DNA of 64,000 bases, from NCBI GenBank assembly GCA_021464245.1, contig JADCRB010000160.1, positions 496,001 to 560,000 on the forward strand, in the 5' to 3' direction. Made by a program: the position numbers and the translations under genes. Within the stretch, counting starts at the first letter, position 1; the number at the start of each line of letters is the position of its first letter. Origin of the DNA: Carallia brachiata (lineage: Eukaryota; Streptophyta; Magnoliopsida; Malpighiales; Rhizophoraceae). Of this stretch, positions 11,390 through 22,538 are shown in pieces. The notes below the pieces were generated by a model, which searched no databases, was not told the origin of the DNA, and saw only the letters and a list, made by a program, of their open reading frames with translations.

Positions 11390-13263
11390 CATTCAAGAAA
11401 GGATTTGTCTTGCGCCGTTAAATAGTTTATAGTTGGGGTAGATGTGGCAGCTTTGTACGTGAGATGAGTTTGTGGTTTAAATGTTGTTGGTCTAAAGGTT
11501 ATGGGATGGGTTGTTGTGGCTTAATTGGCTGGGGAGGCAACATAGGCTGGCTTTGGTTTTTATTGTACTTGGTTAAGTCCATAACTAGCTTAAGACCAGG
11601 ACTATGGGAGATCATTTATGGATTAGGGAGAGAAAGAGGTAATGGTGAGGTAGGTGGTGGAGGTGAGTTTTGTTGTGGATGAGGAGAGGGGTAATGGTGA
11701 GAAAGATGTTGAAGGTGAGGTTTGTTGGGTTGGTAAAGGGGATGTGGGTAAGGGGACGATGGAGGTGAGGATGGATTGACAGCTATCTGGTTACTTAAAG
11801 TGGGAAAACAAGTAGTGAAAAGATGAGGTTGAGAGATTTGAGGAGTAGTGGATGTAAGAAGGTTGTTTGAAGGAGATAGAATGTTTAGAAGAACTAGCAG
11901 TCGTACCTGGACTAGAAATAGGACCAAGTGGAGCAGGCAAGAAGCTAAGCCACGGTTCTGACCCCGTTGTTGTAGTGGTTGGGCAATCTTGAGCACATCG
12001 AGAGTTTTGGAACAAAAAATTCTTTTCATGAAAATGCAGGTGATGAGCCACAAAAATTTTGCCTGATTGGGGCTAGAGACATATGAAGCCATCATGATTG
12101 GAAAGGTCCTAAGTCAACACAAACTTAAGTTGGAAATGAAAATTTATGTCTGTTGTATAGTCGAGCAAAGAGAAGACACAGTAAACAAAGACGCGAAATT
12201 AATTGTAGTTGGGATTTTTGGAAAATAATTTAAAATGTGGATTTCGATTTTTTAAAACTGGCATAGACAAGCTGTTTATAATTCCAACGGCAGTGTCAAA
12301 TGCATAGACCTAATATTCAAAGGGAATGTGACTATGGCTTAGAAGAGTGAGCCCAGAGTCTACTATGTGTCATATTTTTTTGTTCTAATAAGCTATTTTG
12401 CTCCTGAATATGTGGACACACTAAACGATGGTGAATGCCATGACGTTGAAAATAAGCGTTTAATTTTTTATATTCACCACTACTATCAGAATGAAATACC
12501 TTAATATTACTCCAATTTGGTGCTCAATAAAACTATTAAAATTGAGAAAGACTTGGAATAAATCACTACGATTTTTCAAAGGAAAGAACCAGGTCAATTG
12601 ACTAAAATCATCAATAAAAATAATAAAATAACAGAATCCATTAGTAGACACTATTGGTGGCGACCCTAGATATCCGAATGAACTATGCCAAATGGAAACT
12701 GACTATTGTGTTGGACACTAGCTAACAATAAGTAGCAAATTTACCTTATTGACACAAAGAATATAAATGGAGTTGATTATTAATAGACACAATAATCCAG
12801 AACTTTTGGCAATAGAGGAGATAGTGTGATAGGCAGCATAACCTAGAGATAACGACTCCACATAATAGGCCATAGGGTCAAAACCTACTCAGAGAGCTTG
12901 TACAACTTATATTCACTATGTTCTTGGAGTAGTACCTTGTTCGTTCGACAATCCTTAACAAAATACTAAGACGGGTGAAATTCAAAAAAACAATCATTAT
13001 CAGCACCAAATATTTGTGCAAAAAGTAAAGGAGATTTAATTGAAGGGACATGTAATATATTATTAAGAAAGAGAGGGCGTAAGTTAGAGAGCAAAGCCTG
13101 AGAGCCAATATGTGAGACTAGCGGACCTTATCCATTTGCAACCTGTAAGGTTTTACTGCTAGTATAGTCGGAGTTCAAATGTAATTTTGCTAGATCAAGA
13201 GTGACATGATAATTGACACTGTGTCAACAATCCAATGGATGTATTGGCCTAGAGATAAAGGTC
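11390..13263 (-). pseudogene. Copia protease/pre-integrase/integrase remnant and proline-rich hinge
   Basis: On the minus strand after gag, the GAG-pre-integrase region is recognisable at about 13100-12880. The integrase core follows at 12651-12460 with STNGFCYFIIFIDDFSQLTW and PLKNRSDLFQVF, including the conserved core Asp of the DDFS motif. The integrase C-terminal part at 12090-12000 and a Ser/Pro-rich hinge at 11950-11616 (PSSPPSSP) follow, as in copia pol between integrase and RT. Stops and shifts occur throughout. The sequence breaks at 11390 where Athila inserted and resumes at 3782. Confidence 0.8.
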
Positions 13264-14831
13264 AACTAGCAGGGACATGATGAATGAAGTTGGCTTGATA
13301 GTTTGTGGCTTGGCGATTGAACCATTTACATCATATGTTTGCTACATGATTGCCGAGGCTATAGATTTGACAGGGACCCAAGGTCGCTGTAGGCCCATTG
13401 TTGATCCCAATGGCGGATCTAGAAAATATTTTCAAAGAGGGTAAAGTTTATATATATAAATAAAATAATAAAATATCTAAAAATAAAAAATTAAATTAAT
13501 TATTTTAAATAATAAATATCATAATTTTATCATGTGAATTTTAATGTTTTAAATTTTATTAAAATAATTTAAAAAATAAGTGAAAAAAAATTTAGTAAAT
13601 AGATTATAAATGGATAAAAGAAAAAAAAAAGAAACCAATTTCTTTTAAAAAGAACAGAGAAAAAAAGAAAAGAAGCCAAACGAAAAAAAAATAGTTTGTT
13701 TGAAAAAAAAAAAAAAAAAGAGGCGAGAAGAAAAAGAAACAGAAAGCAAGGAGAAGAGAGAAAGAAAAAAAAAAAAAAAAAGAAGGCGAGGAGAAAAGCA
13801 TAGAAACAGGCAAAGAAGCCAAAAACCAAAATGAAAAAGGAAAAACGCAAGAATGTGGAAAAGAGTAGAGTCGAACCTGGGCTGAGGGAGGGCATGCAGC
13901 AAAATGAGGAGGGCAAAGCCCCCTACCACAAGGCCAAAGTTTATTGCTTGTAAGTTGTTACCTATTAAAAGTATAAAACTTAAAATTTGAGGGTGGGCAA
14001 TTGCCCACCTCACTTCCATGTGGATCCGCCAATGGTTGACCCCATGGGAGGCCATGAATGGCCAGGTCCCATTGATGATGTAAATGGGGGTCGTGTAGGT
14101 GTAAGAAATAATGGTGCCACTGGTGATGTTTTGATAGCAAGGTTTGCTAGAGGAGCCTCTTGGGTATTACGAAGCAAAATTTCATGAGCTATCAACTGGC
14201 CATGAAATTCATGAAAGGGGACAGGTTCAGCACGTAGGTTTAGTACTGTGATAATGGGGTAAAATTCACTACCAATATTGGGATAAATAATAGTGTTGAA
14301 TTTGGTGAGTAATAAAGAGCAGTCTGCCGCACTAAGTTCGTTAGCTAGAGCCTTAGCATATTTAAGGTACTGAGAGACAAGAAGACTATTGCTTTTGAAT
14401 TCCTGAAGGTTAATATGTAGTTGTAATTGACGATTTTGAGAGATGGAGTCAAAGACTTGATTTAAGGCGTCCTGTACTTGCTCAGAGGAAGAGAATCTCA
14501 TGATATAGGAGAAGACATCTTCAGATAAGGAAGAAAGAAGTCTAGACACGAGCATCTGATCTTTTTGGAAGCAAATAGAGTATTCAAGATTGCAAATCGT
14601 TGCAGTCAGGGAAGCAGAGGAGGAAGAAGCATCATAGGTGATTTCTTTTGGAGGTAGGGGATTGGTTCCATCTATAAATCCAGCCAAATTTTGATAGTTT
14701 AGAAATGGAAGGAATTGTGTTTGGGTGGAAGAACAGAAATCACAGGAGAGGTAATGGAAGTACCATTGGTGGAGAGAATAGAGGATGTAGAGAGGAGGAA
14801 GATGTATTTGGTAGGTTTGAGCACTGTTCAT
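13264..14831 (-). pseudogene. Copia gag remnant, split by an inverted-repeat element
   Basis: An ATG at 14829-14831 opens a minus-strand frame of about 270 codons that reads through the copia gag core: FLNYQNLAGFIDGTNPLPP, SSLSEDVFSYIM, LNQVFDSISQNRQLQLHINL and ANELSAADCSLLLTKFNTII. The frame is broken at 14030 by a 619-bp insert. On its far side the zinc knuckle follows in phase (CQIYSLGNHVANI, then a stop in place of a coding triplet, then C). Apart from the insert and that stop, the capsid region is unusually well preserved for this window. Confidence 0.85.
13412..14030. mobile_element. Small terminal-inverted-repeat element (GGCGGATC ends) in copia gag
   Basis: The left end GGCGGATCTAG and right end TGGATCCGCC are inverted repeats of about 10 bp. 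Both sides carry AAT (13409-13411 and 14031-14033), a 3-bp target duplication. Removing 619 bp plus one AAT restores the gag frame exactly across the junction (PMGSTI then GINNG), which proves the boundaries. The interior is A-rich with no gene; a GGGTGGGCAATTGCCCACC palindrome lies near the right end. The superfamily is uncertain: a 3-bp duplication fits PIF/Harbinger or CACTA types. Confidence 0.8.
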
Positions 14832-14847
14832 GATGGCCCTAATAGCA

Positions 14848-15142
14848 TGTGAAAATGGTTTAAGACGAAAGATAATGGAGTTAGGCACAGTGAACATTGA
14901 ATCCTCACTAGTGCTTTTTACATTCTCGTATGGCAATACATAGAGAAGTACATAAGGTAGAGGATACAAACAGCATTACACTTGATCAGTTCAAGTGTCC
15001 TACCAATGGGAATAATTGCAAAAGAACAAACTGAATAGCACAAGTGATAGGAGTAAGATAATTACAAAAGAACAAATTGAACAGCACAAATGATAGGAGC
15101 AATATAACCAAGTAACTTATCATAGTGGTTGATCCACTAACA
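14848..15142 (-). repeat. Copia 5' LTR
   Basis: 295 bp, the partner of 1990-2284. It reads TGTTAGTGGATCAACC to TTTTCACA on the minus strand, followed by the degenerate primer binding site TGCTATTAGGGCC, where intact copia elements have TGGTATCAGAGC. Confidence 0.85.
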
Positions 15143-15940
15143 AATCTGATATTCAATAAGGTATAACTTTGCTGTACTTTTAGAGGCCTTTTACTATTAC
15201 GGGACAAAATCTTTATTTTTAGGAATCAATTTTTATTTTTATTTTTATTTGTGGATATGGTAGGTTGTCATCATTAAAAAAATGTACTCATCTAATCCTT
15301 CAATCCTTGCTCAATTCTGTTAGATTTGCGTATTTAGTATTGGTAAAACTGTTAAATTCAATTGCATTTTAATGTGGCTTTGGTATTCTATTATGGTTGT
15401 ATATGATGTTGTATGGCCATCGATTGTTGTTTGCTAGTGTGTCATCTTAGGGAGAGGTATTTTAGTTTGGATTAATAATTTGAGTTGGGTCAAGGCTCCA
15501 AAATATTGAAATTAAAACGCAATCAAATAAATCAAATTAGAGGAACTAATGCAATCGAAATGCATACATCACTAGTTCAAGTAATCAAAGCAAGAAAAAA
15601 AAAATGAAATGCAGAAAATAGTGTAGACCAAACCAAATAGCAACCTTATGTTCTTTCATGCCATAAAAATAGAATTATCCTATATGGTTTGCTTGATTTG
15701 GATTAACCACAGCAACAGTATAATGAACAAACTTGATCTTGACACAATCAACATGTTGTGCTGTTGAGAGCCACTGTCTTCACATCCGGAAACTGACAGC
15801 GGAAAGTTGACTCTTCCCCAGGAACTATAGTATAATCAACGTTTTCTAGTGGCTTGGCTGCCGTACTAATTAACGTTTGTGTATATATAATCAGTGCACT
15901 GGCCTACAGGGAGTTAATAATATAATGAGCCTCCAATAAT
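15143..15940. other. Spacer, no gene recognised
   Basis: Ordinary AT-rich sequence to the right of the copia insertion. No motif, repeat or open frame that I can support. Confidence 0.5.
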
Positions 15941-15948
15941 CAAATTTT

Positions 15949-16509
15949 TTACCCCAGAAACAAAAAGTGAGCTTTTGCCATGCTTTCTATCTCTTTTTGA
16001 TGATGGGAAAATTCTTGTAGAATTGAGTATTCGACAAAGTTCATTACCTTCTCAGAGCTCAATGACCTGGAGTTAGTCGAAATAGAAAGGCGTGCAGGCT
16101 TTTTCTTAAGAACCTCAATTAGACTCGACATTTCTGCAACCAAAAAGGCATGAAACCAAAGTATATAAGAACTATGTAGACCATGCAGTATACTATTTAC
16201 AAATTAGTAAAGTGAACTTAGAAGTTGAGATTGTCACCATTCTTTTAACACTTCAGCACTATCAACAATTTGATTTTCAGTTGAATCCTCATCCAAAACA
16301 ACCAAAGTTGTTGAATTGCTCTGACATAGTTTATGCAAGTCAATGGCATTGCCAGGCGGCTGAGGTGGAAGTGATTGCACAACATCTTCATCCTGAACAA
16401 TAGGAACTTTCCCTTCAACTTTGACGCTAGTAAGTGATCCACAAACCTGCGTGCATACTAGAATTGAGCTTGGACAACTGCCCTTTTCTTTACATATGAT
16501 AACCTGCAA
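15949..16509 (-). other. Exon-like coding segments of an unidentified gene
   Basis: Two minus-strand open stretches have balanced, protein-like composition unlike the surrounding AT-rich DNA. The upstream one (about 16505-16234) starts after an AG acceptor-like TATTGCAG and contains KVEGKVPIVQDEDVVQSLPP and NSTTLVVLDEDSTENQIVD. The downstream one (about 16128-15949) follows a good acceptor (TTTTTGGTTGCAG) and contains SSLIEVLKKKPARLSISTN and FVEYSILQEFSHHQKEIES before a stop. The only nearby GT donor after the first would put a stop in the joined frame, so I cannot build a clean gene. I do not recognise the family. It may be the 3' part of a decayed gene or a captured fragment. Confidence 0.3.
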
Positions 16510-17832
16510 TACTACACCTTCATAATCATTTACTGAGTGAGCCTGTTTACGTTCCTAACAACACCAGCATCAGATTGCCGACCCTAGCCAGCTGCAGAGC
16601 CTGCTCAACAGCGAAATTTAAGTAGCAACCCAAAATGCAAATCAAGGAAACACAGACAAACTGACATGAAAACCACAAAATCAATGCATAAACTGACATG
16701 AAAACCACAAAATCAATGCATGCCTAAACTGACACCCTGGCCTAAAATGACTGCATAGTCTACTTGCAATCATATTGGCATGCATAGATACACTGTCGTT
16801 CAAGGGGTAGCATGATGTTCTTTTGACCCCAAACCATAACAGTTCTGTACAAAGCAGAGAGGCAAATTCAACATTAATTCTTCTAAGACATGGCCAAGCA
16901 TCCAATTGCCCTGTTGATGTTGTGTGACTCTTAATCGATCTATTTTTCCAGCTTTTCTGGCCATTCTTTTGAATATAAATCAACTTGATGTTCTGGATAT
17001 ACCTATAAACTTTTTCAACTTCTTAGCTCCCCTTAATACCAAGATCTATCTTAGTCATCCTTATTTTTTCTGTAAAGTCCAGATTTTAAAGCTCTTCTCC
17101 TACAGAAGCTTCAATCTCTAATCCCGTATGGACATTCCTTTATGTACTGTCCACAGAACTCCTCCATTGATTCTTACACAACTCTCCATATTTTGGAACT
17201 TAAAACTAAGTCAACCTTAAGCTCTGTCGAAGTTATATCATGAGCAAATAAAAAGCTTATAGCCCAAAGGAAAATGGCCCAACATGCTAAATGACCTGAT
17301 TGACCAAGAACGAAGGTAAACAAAGGCAGAGAAGAATTTATGGCAATTTTGTGCTACTCTCTTTAACGTATTAATTTGACTTATATTTTTTAATGAGTAT
17401 AATTTATTTATAATAAGTAAAATTCACTTAAAAAAAAAAAAAGATTTGTATGGTATAAAATCGTGAGTGAGTTTTTACTCACAAAAAAAAGATTAGCAAG
17501 CACACGTGTACAAAGAAAAATAGAGATTTTAATTTAATTTACTTTTTTTATTTTTAAGTATAATTTTTTATAATTTTATATTACATAATAAATGTAATTT
17601 ACTTGAAAAAAATAATAAAAAAATAAATTTATTTAATATAAATTATATTTAAAAAGTAACAAAATTAGTAAGTACTAAAAAAATTAGACATAGAGAGACT
17701 AGAAGTGGACTCTACCTTTAAAAAAAAAATTTCAATTCTTCTGAAGTTGCAAATTTTCCTGCACAAAAATAGCTAATGTGCAATAAGAATGGTAAAAAAA
17801 TGTTATAACCGGGACAAAAATGTGTAATGAGA
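16510..17832. other. Spacer with a 30-bp tandem duplication
   Basis: No gene recognised. At about 16660-16721 a block of roughly 30 bp (ACTGACATGAAAACCACAAA and continuation to ATGCAT) occurs twice in tandem. The rest is AT-rich and increasingly low in complexity towards 17.7 kb. Confidence 0.5.
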
Positions 17833-18431
17833 TTAGGGCTGCAAATGAGATGAGTCGTTCGTTAAGAGTTTGAAGTTTGAATTGATAAGGGGTCATTCGA
17901 GCTCATTTATTTAAGTAAATGAGCGATTCCGAACTTAACTTGAAAGCTCGTGTCATAATCGAGCCGAACTTGAGTAAGGTCAAGTTTGGCTCGTTAGAGT
18001 TCGTGAACAGCTCGTTTAATGAGTTTGGTAAACTCGATAACAGGTTTGATAAAAGAATTATTTGTGAACTTATTTATAGTATCATTAATAGATATTTTTA
18101 TAATCATTTAGAAATTTTTTTGTACTCATTTATAAATTATAAGATCTAACGTACCGTTTTGATATGAAGAAAAAATATCACTTTTAATATTTTATATTTA
18201 TTTATGTCAATCAAAAAAATACTTTATATTTATTACTTATTTCTTTAAAAAAATATTTAAAAATACTTCCGAGCCGAACCGAGCCGAACCCAAACTTTAT
18301 CAATACTTTCTCAAGCTGAGCTCGAGCCTTATTTTTGAAACTCATCTCGAGCTCGAGCCCTATAAATCCTGATCCGAGCCGAGCCCGAACACATACAAGT
18401 TCAACCCGACTCGACTCATTTGCAGTCCTAA
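17833..18431. mobile_element. TIR element with GAGCTCGAGC-rich interior
   Basis: The left end TTAGGGCTGCAAATGAG and the right end, the reverse complement of TTAGGACTGCAAATGAG, form 17-bp terminal inverted repeats with one mismatch. The interior is rich in GAGCC/GGCTC words near both ends (GAGCCGAACCGAGCCGAACC on the right). No transposase is present, so it is a non-autonomous element. No convincing target duplication is visible. Such ends are common in plant hAT- or MULE-like miniature elements, but the superfamily is not settled. Confidence 0.65.
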
Positions 18432-19855
18432 ACGAGGTATATCAAAAGATAAATTTTACTCTTGTTGCAGATTCTATTATTTTTATTGTAAATTAGGTAT
18501 TTTTGGGCTGAAAATTTTAAATTTAAAAAAAAAAATAGTGATTTTTAAGACATAGGACATGGGACCCACATGCCACATCATTAATTCTAATTCTCTAATA
18601 CTTTTGTTTTTAATTAATTGGTTTAAACTAAATTCAAATACGAAACTTTTTTTCATCTAAAAACGACTGCAATATCGATTAAATTATATCATATTAGTTA
18701 ATATACATTTTCTTTGTCCACCTAACGGGGACTCCAAAACAAAATTCCCGGGGACAAGGATCCAAGACTTGATAGTCAACCTCGCCAAGGTTCCCACATG
18801 CAAGATGTCTGGTCATATGGTTGAAAAGTTGCATACAATCTATTGAAGCAATCTTATCCCAAAACCATATATAATTGTTATTCAACTCTTAATTAAGCTC
18901 CCATGCATGTTCCAGCGACAGGACCAAAAATATTTTTGTAAAGAGTTGTCGGTGGTAGTGATAAAGCCACATTTAAGGCAGTGGAGGCGAATGCCTCTAC
19001 ACAAAAAAATCGTTTTGTTACAATTTAAATGAAGTTAAACAATTTGGAGCATGGTGGAGGATTAGTTGGTGTGTTTGAAACTCATTCTCGGATTTTTATA
19101 TATAATGAATGGGACTTCTTTTCTGATAAGATGCCCAGAAAAGTATGATCTTTTCTTCTCTTTAGCGTGGAGAGTATGGTTGGCTAGTAACAAAAAAACT
19201 TTTCAAAGCATTGAGCCCAATTGGACAGCACTTTTTGAGTTGGTTCTGACTTGTTTTTATTTATGGTTGCAAGCTTCTGGTTTGGATTTTCCTTTGCAAG
19301 CACAGTCACTATTCTTTTTAGTGGACATACTGCTGAGAACAAAATTATTGTCATCTATGACTTAACAAAAAAGTTAGTTTTGATTTTGGTTTCTTTTATG
19401 TCACTCATCTTCTTTGATGACAAACAAGTTTTCTTATTCATATTTGTCATAGTTGTCTTTACATTACTTTAACAAAAATTTTCACTTCACTTACAAAAAA
19501 AAAGAAAAAGGAAGTTAAACAATTTTACTTTCGCTCAAAAAATAAAAAAAAAGGCCCCGAAGGCTACTTTCTATTATTATATACTTTATCCTGTAATTTT
19601 TATTATTGTAATTTTATAATTTATTACTTAATTTAGAGCATTTTAACATTAAGTTGGAGTCTTTAAGATGCTTTTGGGATGTAACTGCTAAAGTTTAGAA
19701 CTTTCGATGTTAATGTTCATTTATTTACTTATCAATCATTATTTACTAAGGTTAGAAATTAATATAAAAAGAACAAAGGTCATCTATAGCCAAACTATTT
19801 ATTGAAATAAATCTTTTTTAGAAAGTATTTTTATTTTATTAAGGTATAGGATAAT
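18432..19855. other. Spacer with a possible LINE-derived fragment
   Basis: Mostly AT-rich spacer. A plus-strand stretch at about 19066-19365 reads WRVWLASNKKTFQSIEPNW and then FELVLTCFYLWL, which resembles the segment after the RT zinc-binding domain of plant LINEs. It is short, and I rate that reading as weak. No other feature is supported. Confidence 0.35.
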
Positions 19856-21250
19856 TTCATTGACAAGGTTTCAGCATTTTTTATATTTAGTCCAAAATGT
19901 AATTTTTTTTTGGTTAAAATCACTTCTAAATGTTAATTCTGTTAGAATTAATTAGTCCTTTTATTAATGATACTATTAATTATTAAATATCCTGATGTGG
20001 CTTGACAACACACACGACACATCTTAAATTTTTAATATTTAAAAAAAATTAAAAAAATTTTATTTTTTTAAAAAGGTTCATTAAAAAAATTTCAGCATAT
20101 TAGACTGACGTGGTATTTTTAATTTTATGAATAATATTTAAAAAAAGTTTAAAACATTTCATTTTTTTAAAGTCCGTTTAATAATAAAGGAAAAAACAAA
20201 ATACATTGAAAAAAATTCCTTGCTCTCTCTGAAAGGCTCCTCTCTCCCTCTTTTCCTCTTCTTCTTCTCTGGTTCGTTCTTCTGTTACATCACTAAATAG
20301 TAATGTCGGGATCGAAGACAGGAGGAGGGATGGTGGTGAGCGGAGCGAAGAGAGTGGAGGGGCCATACCATGTGGTGGAGGAAGAGTCGGAGGAGAGAGA
20401 GGGAGCGGCCATGGCAACTCGTTGAAGCGGAGATGAGAGAGGATGCAACCGAGGAGAGAATCCCCAAGGACATTACCAACAGAACTAGGGTCAATACATT
20501 TTGTTGGGGTCTAATGAATTATGGCGCTGCTCATTGTCCCATTCTTTGTGGTCTTCGTTGTCATCTTCTTAGCGGCTCCGTGATTCCTGCGAAACAAACG
20601 TAATTGATCCTTTTCCTTCAATCTTTCTGAATTTTTTTCTTTTAATTTTTATATTCTTGTTCAGCAATCATCAACATCCATGCCTGGGTTGCTCCCAATA
20701 AAAAAAAAATATCCATGCTTGAATTTTTTTATGGTTGTTTTTTCCTTTAAATCAATTGCTTGCAATTGAAATTTTTTTTATTGCTTTTGTATGCCGGCTA
20801 AATCCGTTGGAGTAATTATTCTAGATTTCTCTCAACAAATCATGAACTAGGCTCATCAGAAGAAGAACAAGAGAAGAAGAAGAAACAGGAGAGAGAGCAA
20901 GAGCATTTAGAGAGAGAGGAATTTTTTTTAATCTGTTTTTTTTTTTTTTTATTATACAGGCTTTTGAAAAAATAAATTAAATTTTTTTTCAAAATATTAT
21001 TCAAAATTTTAAAAAATATCACATTAGCATATTAGATTGACGTGATAAAATTGACATATTAAAAAGTTAATGATGTGTCATGCGTCATTATTTATATTAG
21101 CGTATATAATGATATAATGGAAAGATCTATTTAGTTTAATAAAGATAATATTTAAGACTAATTTTAACAAAATAAAACATATTGATCAAATGTATAAAAT
21201 ATTGATGTTTTGTAGGTAAAATTGACCTCTTTATATATTTTTTATAATGG
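19856..21250. mobile_element. Long-inverted-repeat element carrying gene-like DNA (Pack-MULE candidate)
   Basis: About 300 bp at the left (19856-20165) is repeated inverted at the right (about 20950-21250). Aligned landmarks include the reverse complements of GTTAAAATTAGTCTTAAAT, ACACATCATTAACTTTTTAA and AAATATTATTCAAAATTTTA. The arms are diverged. Between them, 20200-20630 looks like a gene 5' end: a CT-rich leader (CTCTCTCTGAAAGGCTCC), an ATG at about 20303 opening SGSKTGGGMVVSGAKRVEG and YHVVEEESEERE, an intron-like stretch with donor AAAC/GTAATT and acceptor TTGTTCAG near 20665. The structure fits a Mutator-like element that captured a host gene fragment. Confidence 0.5.
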
Positions 21251-22438
21251 ATTCTAGAACCTCGAGGAACACGAGGTTGCATCATTAATGATTTTGTAGG
21301 TGACGCTTCAAACCTTCCAATATTGGGAAAAATAAGAAAAAGAAGAAGAAGAAGAAGAAGAAGAAAAACTTGCGTGACTGGTATAAATTTACAAACTAGA
21401 ATTTGTTGTGATGAAACCTCAGGTACTACCAGACATTAATTATAGTAATAATTAATTACATAAGTTCAACTTGAAAAACGTGTAGTTAATTCCCCGCCCA
21501 TTTGCTCAAAACACATCCTCCTCATTAAGCGAATGGTGGCAAGAGAAAAGGCAATCAACCCAAGTTTAGCACAACTGATTATAGTTGAATGGTTTGATAA
21601 AAAAAAAAAAAAAAGATTATAGTTGAATGGTGTTGTTAATTACACCTCACTTAGTTACAGTTAAACCTTTAATTTTGAGTTATTTAACACAATTAGTTAA
21701 AATACTTTATTAAAATTTTTTATCCTGTATTGAAGTACTGGTGATTTTAACTTTTTTTTTTTTTTTTATCTTGCAGCCTCCTTTATAACTAAAAAAAAAA
21801 AAAAAAAAACCTAGCAGTGTATAATAATGTTATATTATAGACTAGAAGTAGGTCACAAAGTAGGTTACATAAAGATATTCGTCCAACCAGACCATAACCA
21901 TAATTTATGATCATGTTTGAATTACCTATTTTTTATTAATGTTACTACTATTAGTTGTTCGTTGTTATTACTGTTTACTAATTATTGTTATTAATGATTA
22001 AAATAAAATTATAATATTTAATTATGTTGATATTTGTATGTTGTTAATTAAATAATATAATAAACATTAGGTACATAATGTTATGACAGTATTTTAATTT
22101 TAAAAAAAAATATTATTTGACTATTTTAGTATATTTACTAGCAATTAATTCATATAAAATGCAGCTCTAAACTATTTTTAGTTGGATAGAAGTGTATGCT
22201 TCTAACTCTCAAGTTTGAAGTTTAAATTTCAGACTTAGCGCTCATATTTGTCCTCCTCTTACTGTTGGACTACCAGTTTAAAAAAATTAAAAAAAAAATT
22301 ACAACACTCTTTTCCCTAACAAAAAAGAAAAATTTACAACACTTTTTTCCTTATTTTTTAAAACTGAAATACAAACCATATTCCTTAAACTATACACCAA
22401 ATTCACACCATACAAATACGTACATATTTTAAAGCATG
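21251..22438. other. AT-rich spacer downstream of the dioxygenase gene
   Basis: No gene recognised. It contains a GAA microsatellite at 21341-21364, long A and T runs near 21600 and 21790, and a near-duplicate of GATTATAGTTGAATGGT around the 21600 A-run (21578 and 21616), suggesting a small local duplication. Confidence 0.5.
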
Positions 22439-22481
22439 GCTCTTGTTACCTCACCTCACTAAAGACAACATAGTATGTGAT

Positions 22482-22487
22482 TTTATT
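22482..22487 (-). terminator. AATAAA poly(A) signal of the dioxygenase gene
   Basis: A perfect minus-strand AATAAA about 50 bases after the stop codon at 22539, a typical position for a plant 3' end signal. Confidence 0.55.
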
Positions 22488-22538
22488 GCCGAACCCATAT
22501 CATATATTGCATATATTGGTGGTTTCCTAATCATAGGA

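Larger units (their letters stand above)
1990..15142 (-). mobile_element. Ty1/copia LTR retrotransposon, decayed and nested-in
   Basis: Two 295-bp LTRs (1990-2284 and 14848-15142) bracket minus-strand gag, integrase, reverse transcriptase and RNase H remnants in Ty1/copia order. Host flanks are GATCT on the left and AATCT on the right, a 5-bp target duplication with one mismatch. A degenerate initiator-Met primer binding site (TGCTATTAGGGCC) follows the 5' LTR. Removing the Athila insert (3788-11384) and the inverted-repeat insert (13412-14030) leaves about 4.9 kb, a normal copia length. Stops and frameshifts occur in every domain, so the element is inactive. Confidence 0.9.

Noticed and set aside
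11616..12095. Proline/serine-rich frame as an independent cell-wall protein
   Set aside because: It lies between copia integrase and RT and is the normal hinge region of copia pol.
13569..13916. Long minus-strand frames rich in Phe and Leu
   Set aside because: They are translations of A-rich low-complexity DNA inside the GGCGGATC-ended element and show no domain.
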